A stretch of 64,000 nucleotides of DNA, taken from Leptasterias polaris. Taxonomy: Eukaryota; Echinodermata; Asteroidea; Forcipulatida; Asteriidae. The DNA lies in assembly GCA_037783415.1 (NCBI GenBank), contig JAZGTN010000088.1, forward strand, positions 3,162,001 through 3,226,000, read 5' to 3'. Both the position numbers and the translations under genes were made by a program. Below, one piece after another: positions 34,557-43,606 of the stretch (position 1 is the first letter of the stretch; every line of letters starts with the position of its first letter). The notes beneath the pieces were generated by a model. The model was not told the DNA's origin, searched no databases, and saw only the letters and a program-made list of their open reading frames with translations.

Positions 34557-34740
34557 TTATCACGATCCTCGGAGCTTACAATAATTCACGTCTTGCTCTT
34601 CTCGTTTCTGGTTCTGAATTGCCGGTTCAGTAGCTTTATTATTCAAAAGACGGGGGTTTATCAGGCAGTGGGATATTACGTAATCAGTTAATTTAAATAA
34701 CAAATAAGTTCAGGGTGGGGTGTTGCTTCTGACCGTAACA
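34557..34740 (-). repeat. 5' LTR of the Gmr1-type element
   Basis: 184 bp, identical by eye to the 3' LTR and followed on the plus strand by GTGA (34741-34744). The leader between this LTR and the gag ATG is about 1.07 kb (33486-34556). I see no coding sequence in it. Confidence 0.92.
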
Positions 34741-36419
34741 GTGATGTTTATGTCAAATTAATTTTACTTAAAAACATTGAACTTTAAAATAGGCTACCGA
34801 TACATTTTGTGCGTTATTTGTTACAGCTTGTATACCTTTTGTGGAGATAGTACATTTTTTCGCACTTTCATTTAGCGTCCAATTTTGTACATAATAATCA
34901 AAAGCTGCAATTCAAGGTTGTGTTTGTCTTCTATTTGTTAATTTAATCCATGAGCCAGGGGCTAAAATGTACACATGTTGTGTAAATGAGGCCAGTGATG
35001 TTTAACCGAGGTCCGTGCGTATAATGGTCTATTTCTCATGCATAATAAAGTCACTATTGAGTTTAACTTGGAATCACTTATTGATCCAGATAGTGGGCTT
35101 CAGCAGCTTATTCGCGAGAAATTATATACACTATGGACTTGCAATGAGGTCACTAGTGCATGTCTATCCCAGAAGCGACTTGTAAGTGACCAGAACTTAG
35201 GGTCATAATTCATGAGGCCTCAGTCGCAAAACATGAAATAGGAAAACAAAATACTTGTTAGGGTTTTCTAATTGAACTGTTTTACATCAGTAATTTAAAC
35301 GCATGAGTAATTCAATAATTCAACCACGTCAACATTTAAAGTGACCATTTATTACTTTCCCTAGACCACATTCAGTTTTCTTACTAGTGGATGTTCACAG
35401 TAAACGATTATTTATTATGATTATTCACCACAAATTCATGAGGACGCTCTAACCCGCCTCAAATGTCAAGTGTATTGCCAAGTTCGGGAACTATTTCCCG
35501 CAAGTTAGGCACACTCAATGTCTTGACGCTCGTCTAGTTCACGGTGGCGCAAATCTCATTCACTAGCCTATATTAATTTACCCCGTGTGACCGTGTTTTA
35601 ACCAATCAGGATAGAGAACCAGCAATGGCTGATATAATATTTTTATATTTTTTTATTTTTTTAAACTAATCATTCCAACCACAATAGGAACTATTTAACC
35701 GATCGTTGCTACTTTGATCTCTATTAATATTGACTGAGTAGGCTACATTGTGCTGCCTACGTTGTGCCGCAATACGTCAACGCCCGCGTTTATTCTAGGT
35801 GTTTTGAAAAATACAAAATGCGGGTCGTCACACTATTCTGTACCTATGCGACGAAAACTATTAAAGAAAATTATTTTCATCGAGTTTATTTATTTCTACG
35901 TATCGTTTTTAAAGAAAGTGTGACAGCAAATGAATCAAATTTTAAAGTCCAGATAAAGCAATGTACAGTTTTAGGAGGGAGACAAACAGATAATTATGTT
36001 CAAAAATAGCATTTGCTTCGTTTTTAGCTTAAAGTGTGAGCAAAATAAGTCCCCTGCGCATGCGTGTTTTCACTTGTAAACCCCCTCAAGGGAGTACACT
36101 GCATGCCAGTACCACATTAGCCTTGACCAAGGCGTTGGAGTTTTACTTTCATTTATTAATTGTCTTTTTTAGATTAGTTGGTTTTCCCTTTGCGCTATTG
36201 CGCCATTGCGCTACCCATGCACCCCAGCTATGTGCAGTCTCTGGATGTGTGCCAAGCATGTGTAACGCAGTGCTTGCGTGATGTGAGATGTGTACACGTA
36301 GACTATCTGAATCAACGCCTTGATGGTTCTGTTTTGAGCTAGCCGGGGTCATTACTATAATGCGTGCATAAGACAAGACCCCATTGGTCAGTGGCGGAAG
36401 TCATGTTTACTAAGGATGG

Positions 36420-36720
36420 GGGGCGCATTGCGCAATCATTTGCAATCGCGGTTTGAGTACACTCCATTTTTTTAAAGAGATGCTTACCGTTAACAAAGAA
36501 AAAGAAAATCGTATCGTTGAAATTCTTTCTCTATCAGCACTAACATCATAACAGTAAGGCCTGTAGTTTCAAATTACTAAAGCAGTTAACAACGTAAAAA
36601 TAATCATTTTCGAATGTTCTCTACTAGTGTAAAGATTAGGTCTACGTGTTTACAACATTTGAAGATTTCATCACCCTCAGATAAAATGGACTCGTCCAAC
36701 CAGTCTCCCAGTCTCAACGG
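36420..36720 (-). repeat. Dispersed repeat, inverted copy
   Basis: The reverse complement shares AAATGGAGTGTACTCAAAC and GGACGAGTCCATTTTATC with 23813-24560, in the same order. It is shorter than the other copy, so one of them has an internal indel. Confidence 0.55.
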
Positions 36721-36887
36721 CCACGGTGTTCGAATCGTGTGCTTGTGTGGAAGCATGGTACAAAGGTCATAATGAGGGAAGCTTGTGATTGGACCGTCGA
36801 AAATGAATCATTCATTTGCCTCCCATTCTGCGCTGTTTAGTCGGCCGAACGAAAGATTTAAATATTCATGATCTGCATACCAGCATA

Positions 36888-36942
36888 TCCGCTAGCCCCC
36901 CCATTTTCGTCCAATAGTGGACGAAAATGGGGGGCTAGCGGA
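36888..36942. repeat. Perfect-arm hairpin
   Basis: Arms of about 25 bp (CCGCTAGC, a C-run, ATTTTCGTCCA, and its complement) flank a loop of a few bases. The only mismatch is one base in the length of the C/G run. There are no terminal signatures that identify a transposon family. Confidence 0.75.
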
Positions 36943-37120
36943 AATAAAAACAGGAAACACATTAAACCCGGTAGATACAGACGCGACAAGGCTGTCGGCC
37001 TACGGCCTCCGCATGCGAATAGTAATACGAGTGCGGATGACCTGCGCACAGTAGTAGTACGGGCGTCGTGTGATGTGATACAAACATTACGCACAGTGCT
37101 TGTGTATAGGCTAGTGGTGG

Positions 37121-37281
37121 AGTCTACTTCACTCTACTTACCTGTAGAGCGAATACTACAATTGCATTGTTCCCTATGCCGGCAGGCAAAAGGCTAAGAG
37201 TTTTACACACAATAGCGCCCTCTGGTGTCCGACCCCGACGCCCTGCGACATGCGCACTACGTCAGCTTCCTCTTTTTCTCT
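37121..37281 (+). repeat. Left inverted terminal repeat of the DIRS element
   Basis: From about 37136 inward it is the near-exact reverse complement of 43010-43155. Its outer 15 bp differ from the right end but are matched in the internal complementary region. Read on the minus strand it contains CTACAG|GTAAGT at about 37141, a consensus splice donor in the sense of gene A. Confidence 0.88.
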
Positions 37282-37423
37282 TAGCGCAGGCACAGGTTAC
37301 ATGTGAGTTTAAGCCACGTAAAGAAATTTCATTAAATTTCATTAAATTTACGTGCTTACTGCTTCGAGAAAGCTTGTTTCAAATAAAATATAGTTAAACT
37401 ACAGTTTGTAGAGTTGTGTGTAG

Positions 37424-39682
37424 TTGTGTAGTGAGTGTAGAATGAGTAATTCTAAGAAGTTGGGGAGGACAGGGCGTGTCAGAACCGGAGGGACTTGCGT
37501 TCCACCGGGACAGCCCGAGCCCTCGGGGATTTGCACCGGCGACACGTCGTCACCGCGGCTGCAATCCCCCGATCAGCTCCCCCAGCCACTACCGGCTGGC
37601 GGAGCTGAGGGACCCATTGGCCGAGCGAGGGACCTTGCGGCCCCATCGTCTCCGACCAGCGTGAATGGGTCCACCCAACCGAAGGGGAAACGCCCCGGTA
37701 TTAAGACAAAGAAGTTGTCGGATACCGCGGCTGTACCCAAAAGAGGGCGGTCAGTCAAGCGTGACTCGGTTGCAGAGCCCACCATGACTGACCACGGAGC
37801 TATAAAAGCCCCCTCTTTGGAGCATTTACAGCCAGAGGGAATAATACCCCTCCACGGCTCAATGCGCCCAGACCCTCCCGATGCCATCGTGAACTCCGCG
37901 GTGCCTAGGGACGGGCTCTTGTACGGCCGCCTCGACCGCACAGCGCCTGCCTACGCCATCGGGCTTGGGGCACTGTCGGCCGCCCAGGCCATTGGGCATG
38001 GGGAACAGGTCCCATGGGGCCCCCTTGGGGCGATACTCCCCGGGAGCCAGCCCTCCACAGCGGGTTTTTCCCGCTGCTCGGGCATCCCCGTGACCCAGGT
38101 GACCTCTGAGGCTTCCTCGGAGTCCACCCGACGCTCTTCCAAGAAAAAGAAGAGCAAAAAGGCCCGCCGTTCTCGTCGTTCATCTTCGAGCTCGAGCGGG
38201 TCCCCGGGACGGTCCCACCGTGCTAAACGCAACAGGGGTGGGGACCCGATCTCCCGTGATGATTTTCTGGAGGCCTTTCACACTCTGGCCGCCTCAATTT
38301 CGGGCCGGGGACAAGGCCCCCCTGACTCGGTCACCTCACAGGTGCCCCTTAGTCACTATGGCCACGGCTGGATGACGCCGGGCCAACGGAGCCTACCACA
38401 CACGGCTAGCCGTGCTCCGGAGTCCCCCCCAGGCCGGCAGCCCCCGCCCGCCGGTCACCACGGCCAGGGGCGCGTGACTGCAGACCAGCGGGTAGTGCCA
38501 CGCACGGCCCCCCGCATGATAGCATCCCCGCCAGGCATCAGCCTGCACCCGTCGGCGTCCTTTGAGTCGGATCACGGCTCATCGGAACACCGTGACGGTG
38601 CCATCTCACCAGCGGTGTATGGTTCGGAGGCATCTCGGCCCCCTGACTCGGCCAACTCGGCCGAGGAAGACGCCGAGTTAGTCCACTCTGTCCAGCGCCT
38701 TTCGATCTCCGAGACCGAACTGCGTCTAGTCCAGAGGGACATGATAAGAGTCCTCGAACTCCCCGCTGACCCCGAACCCCCTCCTCCGGAACATCAATCG
38801 TTCATTAGGAGATCGGGTCCGGCTGAAGCGCCCAAGGCCTTCCCTGTGATGCCCTTGGATCGCGTGTGTGTTGACCGAATGGACGGGGTGATGGGTGCGA
38901 AAACATGGGCCCCATTCTCCAAACGTATGGAGCCGTACTACCGTTTCCCCGATCGGGATTACAAAAAGTACTTTGCCACCCCCGCCCTGCCGGACTCGGC
39001 CACCGACAAATTAGCCGCCGACAGAGGATCGGCGTCCTCCAAACTCCCGTTTGCGGACAAGACCCGCGGGAAGTTGGAAGACGTCGCCCGGAAGATGGAC
39101 CGTTCGGCACGCATGGGCATGCGTGCTACCTCCTTCCTCCTGCTACTCTCCGAGTATCTGGCACTGGGATGTGAGGAAGATTCAGTGGTGCCAGCCGATA
39201 TGATGGTGGCTGCCCTCCACTGTCTGGACAATGGTCTACGGTCCGTCTTGGACCAGTTCACCAGAGTGTCGACCCTGGCGACTACAACGCGCCGAGCCAA
39301 CGTGCTCGATGCGCTGTTTCTCCCATCACCGGGGGCGCGTAAGCGCCTCGATGATCTCCCACTCTCAGGGCCGGATTTGTTTGCGGGACAGTTCCAGGAA
39401 TCCATGGAGGCCGAGGCTAAACGCCTCAAGGCCACGGATAAAATCAACCTCAAGAAGCCTCAACCCCCGGCCCCCAAAGCCGCGGGTAGGGCGAGGAAGC
39501 AGACGGCCTTTACCATCCCACGACGCCGCCCGCAAAAGGCGACCCGGGGCAACTTTCGTGGCCGTACCGATAACACCGCCGGCCCGCACTTCACGCAGCC
39601 CCAACCCGGACAACAACGTGCCCAGTCGGGCCGCGGTTTCCGTGCGCCCACCCCCCGATATACGGGGGCGTGGCGCAAGTGA
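37424..39682 (+). CDS. DIRS ORF1, Gag-like protein
   Basis: 752 codons from the first ATG, with an alternative Met at 37442 six codons later, ending TGA at 39680. No conserved domain is visible. The composition is Pro/Ser/Gly-rich, with a strongly basic Arg/Ser segment (SSKKKKSKKARRSRRSSSSS) about a third of the way in and another Arg/Gly-rich region at the C-terminus. These traits are typical of nucleic-acid-binding Gag-like proteins of DIRS elements. Its position, first and upstream of RT, supports that role. The frame is the same as that of the recombinase ORF downstream, so a single TGA separates them. Confidence 0.82.
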   Translation: MCSECRMSNSKKLGRTGRVRTGGTCVPPGQPEPSGICTGDTSSPRLQSPDQLPQPLPAGGAEGPIGRARDLAAPSSPTSVNGSTQPKGKRPGIKTKKLSDTAAVPKRGRSVKRDSVAEPTMTDHGAIKAPSLEHLQPEGIIPLHGSMRPDPPDAIVNSAVPRDGLLYGRLDRTAPAYAIGLGALSAAQAIGHGEQVPWGPLGAILPGSQPSTAGFSRCSGIPVTQVTSEASSESTRRSSKKKKSKKARRSRRSSSSSSGSPGRSHRAKRNRGGDPISRDDFLEAFHTLAASISGRGQGPPDSVTSQVPLSHYGHGWMTPGQRSLPHTASRAPESPPGRQPPPAGHHGQGRVTADQRVVPRTAPRMIASPPGISLHPSASFESDHGSSEHRDGAISPAVYGSEASRPPDSANSAEEDAELVHSVQRLSISETELRLVQRDMIRVLELPADPEPPPPEHQSFIRRSGPAEAPKAFPVMPLDRVCVDRMDGVMGAKTWAPFSKRMEPYYRFPDRDYKKYFATPALPDSATDKLAADRGSASSKLPFADKTRGKLEDVARKMDRSARMGMRATSFLLLLSEYLALGCEEDSVVPADMMVAALHCLDNGLRSVLDQFTRVSTLATTTRRANVLDALFLPSPGARKRLDDLPLSGPDLFAGQFQESMEAEAKRLKATDKINLKKPQPPAPKAAGRARKQTAFTIPRRRPQKATRGNFRGRTDNTAGPHFTQPQPGQQRAQSGRGFRAPTPRYTGAWRK

Positions 39683-39743
39683 TGGGCTGGCCTCCTGGCG
39701 ACCTCCCGCCGACGGACCCGTGGGAGGCCGCATTCAGGAGTTT

Positions 39744-41753
39744 ATGGGGTCCTGGGGCCAGGTTACCTCCGACGGGTGGGTTCTCGAAACGATCAGCCGC
39801 GGTTACGCGCTCGAGTTTACGAGAACCCCCCCGTCGGACATGCTCAATCGGCCGACACCTGTCCCGTCCGACATGTCAAAGCGCCGCGCTCTCGAGGCGG
39901 AGATCAACACTCTCCTCCAGAAGCGGGCGGTGCGGATCGTCCCCCGATCGGGGGCTCGGATGGGCTTCATGTCAGTTTTCTTCTTGACACCCAAGAAGGA
40001 GGCTGGCGTTTGGCGCCCGATTTTGAATCTAAAGCCCCTCAACAAATTCATACGTCCGAAGCGTTTCCGTATGGAGACGCTGAGGACCATACTGGGGTCA
40101 ATAATTACACCCGCGTGGGCGGCAAGTCTGGACCTGAAGGACGCTTATCTTCACGTACCGATCAGGCCGGAGCACCGCAAATTCTTACGTTTCCAGTACA
40201 ACGATACCCTGTACGAATTTGTGGTGCTCCCGTTCGGACTTTCTACCGCACCGCGGGTTTTCACCCGGATCGCAAAGTCGATCGGGGCGGCTCTGCGGAG
40301 GCGAGGCATCATGCTATTCATGTACCTCGACGATTGGCTGGTCGTGGGCCGTTCTCGGGAGGAAACGGAAGCGGCGCTCCAGCTAACCTGGCGTCTAGCT
40401 TCCGACCTCGGATTCATCATCAACGCCGAGAAATCGCACCCCACCCCCTCGCAGGTCCCCACCTTTTTGGGTGCGTGTCTCGACCTTCGCAGGGGGCTGG
40501 CCCGCCCTTCGGAAGACCGTCTGTCGAACCTTCGACAGTACGTCTCCCTCTTCCTCCCAGCGGTGGTGGCTCCGGCTCTGGCCTGGCTCAGGCTGTTGGG
40601 CCTTATGGCCAGCATGGTGGATTTGGTAGACTTTTGCAGGCTGAGGATGAGGCCTATTCAGCTTCACCTGCTCTCTGTCTACAAGCCCATCCGGCATCCT
40701 ATCCACCATCCGGTGCCCACTACGCCATGGCTGGTCCCCCACCTTCGTTGGTGGCTAGCCGAGGCGAACATCGCGCAGGGCCGCGCCTTCCGCCCGCCCC
40801 GTCCGTTAGTGACAGTCACTACCGACGCGTCGCTACACGGATGGGGGGCGACCCTACACCCGAAAGAGGTCGCAGGTGTATGGGGTCCCGAACACCAGTC
40901 GTCCCACATCAACGTCTTGGAAATGTTGGCAGTCTCCAACGCACTGCAACATTTCCAAGCAGACGTCAAAGGACGAGCGGTCCTGGTGAGATGCGACAAT
41001 GCCACGGTGGTGGCTTACATCAATCACCAGGGGGGTACTCGGTCGGGCCGGCTGTGTGCACTGACGTGGGTCCTCGTCCTTTGGTGCATACGCCACGAGA
41101 TAGCACTGTCGGCAGTCCACATCGCGGGCATAGAGAACGTCACAGCCGACGCTCTCTCCAGGGGCTGGATCGCCCCGACGGAGTGGTCTCTGCTCCCGCA
41201 AGTGGCCCGGTCGCTCTTCCAACTGATCGACCGGCCCCACGTGGACTTGTTCGCCTCCCATGCGAACAACCAGCTGCCGGTTTACTGCGCAAGGGGTCCA
41301 GACCCCAACGCATGGCAGATCGACGCACTGGCAGTGCAGTGGGACGGCCTATTGGCCTATGCGTTCCCGCCCATCTCCCTCATTTCTCGGGTGTTGACCA
41401 AGATCGAGCAGGAGGACTGCCGAGTCCTCCTCATAGCCCCGTTCTGGCCCCGCCAGCCGTGGTTTCCCCGGATCATCAGGCTCCTGGTTCACCGCCCGGT
41501 GATCCTACCGAGGCGAGCGGATATCCTATATCAGCCCAGCTCGGGGAGGATTCACTCGGCTCCGGGGGATCTTCACCTGACCTGTTGGGTACTATCACGA
41601 GATCCCTCCGCTCAGCAGGCCTTTCGCGACGGGCTGCGACTGTCGCAGCTCACTCGCGTCGAGCCTCCACCAGAAAGGTATATGAGAGCCGACTACGCCA
41701 TTTCCTTAAATGGTGTAGACGGAAATCCCTCCGTCCCCCCAATACTTCTGTAG
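39744..41753 (+). CDS. DIRS reverse transcriptase-RNase H protein
   Basis: The frame is open from 39231, overlapping ORF1. I place the start at ATG 39744, just past the ORF1 stop and before the RT domain. RT motifs in order: RPILNLKPLNKF, SLDLKDAYLHVPI, LPFGLSTAP and the catalytic FMYLDDWL (YLDD at 40323). RNase H follows with TTDASLHGWGATL (D codon at 40824), a NVLEMLAV glutamate, a RCDNATVV aspartate and TADALSRG. The C-terminal region (DLFASHANNQLP, then YAFPPISLI) is characteristic of DIRS-type elements. It makes DNA from the element RNA. No frameshift or stop was found. Its end overlaps the recombinase coding region. Confidence 0.92.
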   Translation: MGSWGQVTSDGWVLETISRGYALEFTRTPPSDMLNRPTPVPSDMSKRRALEAEINTLLQKRAVRIVPRSGARMGFMSVFFLTPKKEAGVWRPILNLKPLNKFIRPKRFRMETLRTILGSIITPAWAASLDLKDAYLHVPIRPEHRKFLRFQYNDTLYEFVVLPFGLSTAPRVFTRIAKSIGAALRRRGIMLFMYLDDWLVVGRSREETEAALQLTWRLASDLGFIINAEKSHPTPSQVPTFLGACLDLRRGLARPSEDRLSNLRQYVSLFLPAVVAPALAWLRLLGLMASMVDLVDFCRLRMRPIQLHLLSVYKPIRHPIHHPVPTTPWLVPHLRWWLAEANIAQGRAFRPPRPLVTVTTDASLHGWGATLHPKEVAGVWGPEHQSSHINVLEMLAVSNALQHFQADVKGRAVLVRCDNATVVAYINHQGGTRSGRLCALTWVLVLWCIRHEIALSAVHIAGIENVTADALSRGWIAPTEWSLLPQVARSLFQLIDRPHVDLFASHANNQLPVYCARGPDPNAWQIDALAVQWDGLLAYAFPPISLISRVLTKIEQEDCRVLLIAPFWPRQPWFPRIIRLLVHRPVILPRRADILYQPSSGRIHSAPGDLHLTCWVLSRDPSAQQAFRDGLRLSQLTRVEPPPERYMRADYAISLNGVDGNPSVPPILL

Positions 41754-42631
41754 GGGAGGTTGGGGATTTCCTCTTATACCTTTTTGACAGCGGCCTCTCG
41801 ACGGGCACGGTAAAAAATTACCGGTCGGCCGTCGCCGCAATACATATGGGCTTCCCAGACGGTTCTTCCGTCTCGGATAACCGGGCGATCAGCCAACTGA
41901 TCAAGGGGATGTTCGTCACTCGTCCCCCGGTACGCAAACTAGTTCCGTCCTGGGACCTCTTTAGCGTTCTATCGACTTTGGCAAAACACCCCTTCGAACC
42001 AATGGACTGTTCCACGCTATTGCAACTCTCCATTAAGGTTTCATTCCTGTTGGCGGTTGCTACATCCCGGCGGCGCAGTGAACTGCACGCTCTGTCAGTA
42101 GAAGCGGGCCACATCCGTTGGGAGCCAGGCGGTGTCCGCCTAATTCCTTCGGCCGGCTTCCTTACAAAGAATCAGTCGGCGTCTTTTACGCCTCCGGACA
42201 TTTTTGTCCCGGACATCAAGTCCTTTTCGTCCGAGTCAGACGACAAATTTTGGTGCCCAGTCCGGGCACTGAAGTGGTATGTACACCGTACGAAATCACT
42301 CCGTACGGACCACCAATTATTTATTACGACAACCCCGCCCTTTCGGCCGGCGTCGCGCGATACCATCGCCCGCTGGATCGTTACAGCTATCCGCTCCGTG
42401 CCGGGCGGCTGGCCAGCAGCCGAGGGTCCCATTCGGGCGCATGAGGTCAGGGGGGTATCCGCCTCTTGGGCCTTTTTTAAGGGTGTGCCTATAGCAGACA
42501 TCACCAAAGCTGCGTGCTGGAAGAGCCCCAACACTTTTTCAGAGCACTACCTGAAGGATGTCCTTCAAGTAGATGGCAGGGCTGGAAGGGAAGTGCTGAA
42601 GGAGGCCAGCCGAGCCTCCCAGAAACACTAA
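41600..42631 (+). CDS. DIRS tyrosine recombinase
   Basis: The conserved domain occupies the last about 340 codons of a frame open from ATG 39776 (951 codons). The entry starts where recombinase similarity begins, because the true start is unclear. An N-terminal SAM-like core-binding part (RRASTRKVYESRLRHFLKW) precedes the catalytic domain. Likely catalytic residues, numbered from 39776, are R766 in RRRSEL, H889 and R892 in HEVRG, and Y925 in EHYLKD. The enzyme would integrate the circular DNA copy without target duplication. The domain overlaps the end of RT-RNase H in another frame, as in other DIRS elements. Confidence 0.9.
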   Translation, partial: RSLRSAGLSRRAATVAAHSRRASTRKVYESRLRHFLKWCRRKSLRPPNTSVGEVGDFLLYLFDSGLSTGTVKNYRSAVAAIHMGFPDGSSVSDNRAISQLIKGMFVTRPPVRKLVPSWDLFSVLSTLAKHPFEPMDCSTLLQLSIKVSFLLAVATSRRRSELHALSVEAGHIRWEPGGVRLIPSAGFLTKNQSASFTPPDIFVPDIKSFSSESDDKFWCPVRALKWYVHRTKSLRTDHQLFITTTPPFRPASRDTIARWIVTAIRSVPGGWPAAEGPIRAHEVRGVSASWAFFKGVPIADITKAACWKSPNTFSEHYLKDVLQVDGRAGREVLKEASRASQKH

Positions 42632-42849
42632 CCGGTGAGTTCACTTCTCATACACATTTTTATGTGCATTTAAAATCTAATGAGGTGTACCCATTATGTT
42701 TTTACTCCCATAACGGTGATACCCTCCTGACTTTGCGCATGAGCTACGGTGCGCTTACGGGGTCTTTTTAGGCACGCCCTGTGTCCTACGCCCCTGTATA
42801 GACATACGATAGTTCGCGTATACCCACCGCCTATTCGGTGCGAGTCTAT

Positions 42850-42948
42850 GCAATTGTAGTATTCGCTCTACAGGTAAGTAGAGTGAAGTAGACTCCCACC
42901 CCACAGTAGTGTGGGCTGGGTCTACGAACGAATACTTACCTGTAGAGC
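42850..42948 (+). other. Internal complementary region of the DIRS element
   Basis: The first half (42850-42895) is complementary to the outer left end. The second half (42893-42948) is complementary to the outer right end (43136-43191), with the join at CCCACCCC. This is the sequence thought to template circle formation during DIRS replication. Its presence shows that the ends are intact. Confidence 0.9.
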
Positions 42949-43009
42949 ACCCTCCCTCCTTCCCCACTATACTCGATTCTTTGGGTGCTTACGCGTCAAG
43001 TAGCGCTCG

Positions 43010-43191
43010 AGAAAAGAGGAAGCTGACGTAGTGCGCATGTCGCAGGGCGTCGGGGTCGGACACCAGAGGGCGCTATTGTGTGTAAAACTCTTAGCCTTTT
43101 GCCTGCCGGCATAGGGAACAATGCAATTGTAGTATTCGCTCTACAGGTAAGTATTCGTTCGTAGACCCAGCCCACACTACTGTGGGGTGGG
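43010..43191 (+). repeat. Right inverted terminal repeat of the DIRS element
   Basis: Inverse of the left repeat over about 146 bp. The outer about 36 bp are unique to this end and copied in the internal complementary region. Contains CTACAG|GTAAGT on the plus strand. Confidence 0.88.
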
Positions 43192-43485
43192 ATTTTACGG
43201 CATCTTTTCGGAGTGAAAACTGCGACCGACCGCCTTGAGCAAGGCTAGTACCACATCGATTAATCGATGCAAAATAGCGATTAGCACGATGCAAAAGACC
43301 GATCGATGTGTTGATTGGAGTTTATGTCTCTTTGGCGTTCCATACGCGTAGCCTGTGCCTGTTGAGTCAACGGTTGCAACCTTGCCAAGTGTTTGACTCG
43401 TTGAAACGAGTGACATACCACCAACAACACTTCGTTAACAGTCACTAATTGATTTGTAGTGGTAACATATATTTGCCTTTCTCAC

Positions 43486-43606
43486 CTATGACAGCTTTCA
43501 CCGTCCACGATACATCACCAGCCCAGCAGTAGTTGGCAGCATACGCCGTAACAAACCCAGACAAAATTGCCCACATCAAGCAGCGAAACTTCCATGTTAC
43601 TGCCAT
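43486..43606 (-). CDS. GH3-type gene A, inferred exon 1
   Basis: On the minus strand, ATG at 43606 begins 40 codons plus one base, ending at donor ATAG|GTGAG. The length (121 nt) and phase equal those of gene B and gene C exon 1. The peptide MAVTWKFRCLMWAILSGF, continuing TAYAANYCW, is nearly the same as in gene B and gives a hydrophobic N-terminus. An upstream in-frame Met adds eight residues (MYIITAFI), but homology favours the MAVTW start. It is assigned to gene A because strand and phase fit and only transposons and anonymous intron lie between it and exon 2 (15.2 kb away). RNA evidence could overturn this link. Confidence 0.8.

Larger units (their letters stand above)
28501..34740 (-). 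mobile_element. Gmr1-type LTR retrotransposon, nearly intact
   Basis: A complete 6.24-kb element on the minus strand. It has 184-bp LTRs that look identical by eye, a GTGA target duplication (28497-28500, 34741-34744), a tRNA-Ser-type primer-binding site and a polypurine tract. The domain order is gag, protease, integrase, reverse transcriptase, RNase H. Integrase before reverse transcriptase is the Copia-like order, but the integrase and RT sequences are Gypsy-like, including a GPY motif. This combination defines the deuterostome Gmr1 group. One in-frame TAA interrupts pol at 30213-30215. It sits in the inferred first intron of gene A, in the same orientation. Confidence 0.92.
34741..37120. 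other. Middle part of gene A intron 1
   Basis: AT-rich sequence between the two retrotransposons. It contains the inverted copy of a dispersed repeat (36420-36720) and a strong hairpin (36888-36942). I see no exon. The 81-109-residue frames here have no recognisable domain. Confidence 0.5.
37121..43191 (+). mobile_element. DIRS-type tyrosine-recombinase retrotransposon, complete
   Basis: About 6.07 kb with every structural mark of the DIRS order: inverted terminal repeats (37121-37281 and 43010-43191), an internal complementary region (42850-42948) that joins copies of both outer ends, and three undamaged long frames (gag-like, RT-RNase H, tyrosine recombinase). No target duplication is expected for this class and none was seen. 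The element is strikingly GC-rich against its flanks. It lies antisense to gene A within the inferred first intron, ending about 295 bp from exon 1. Confidence 0.93.

Noticed and set aside
39231..39743. N-terminal extension of the DIRS RT frame
   Set aside because: Overlaps the end of ORF1 in another frame and has no RT similarity. The Met at 39744 is a more economical start.
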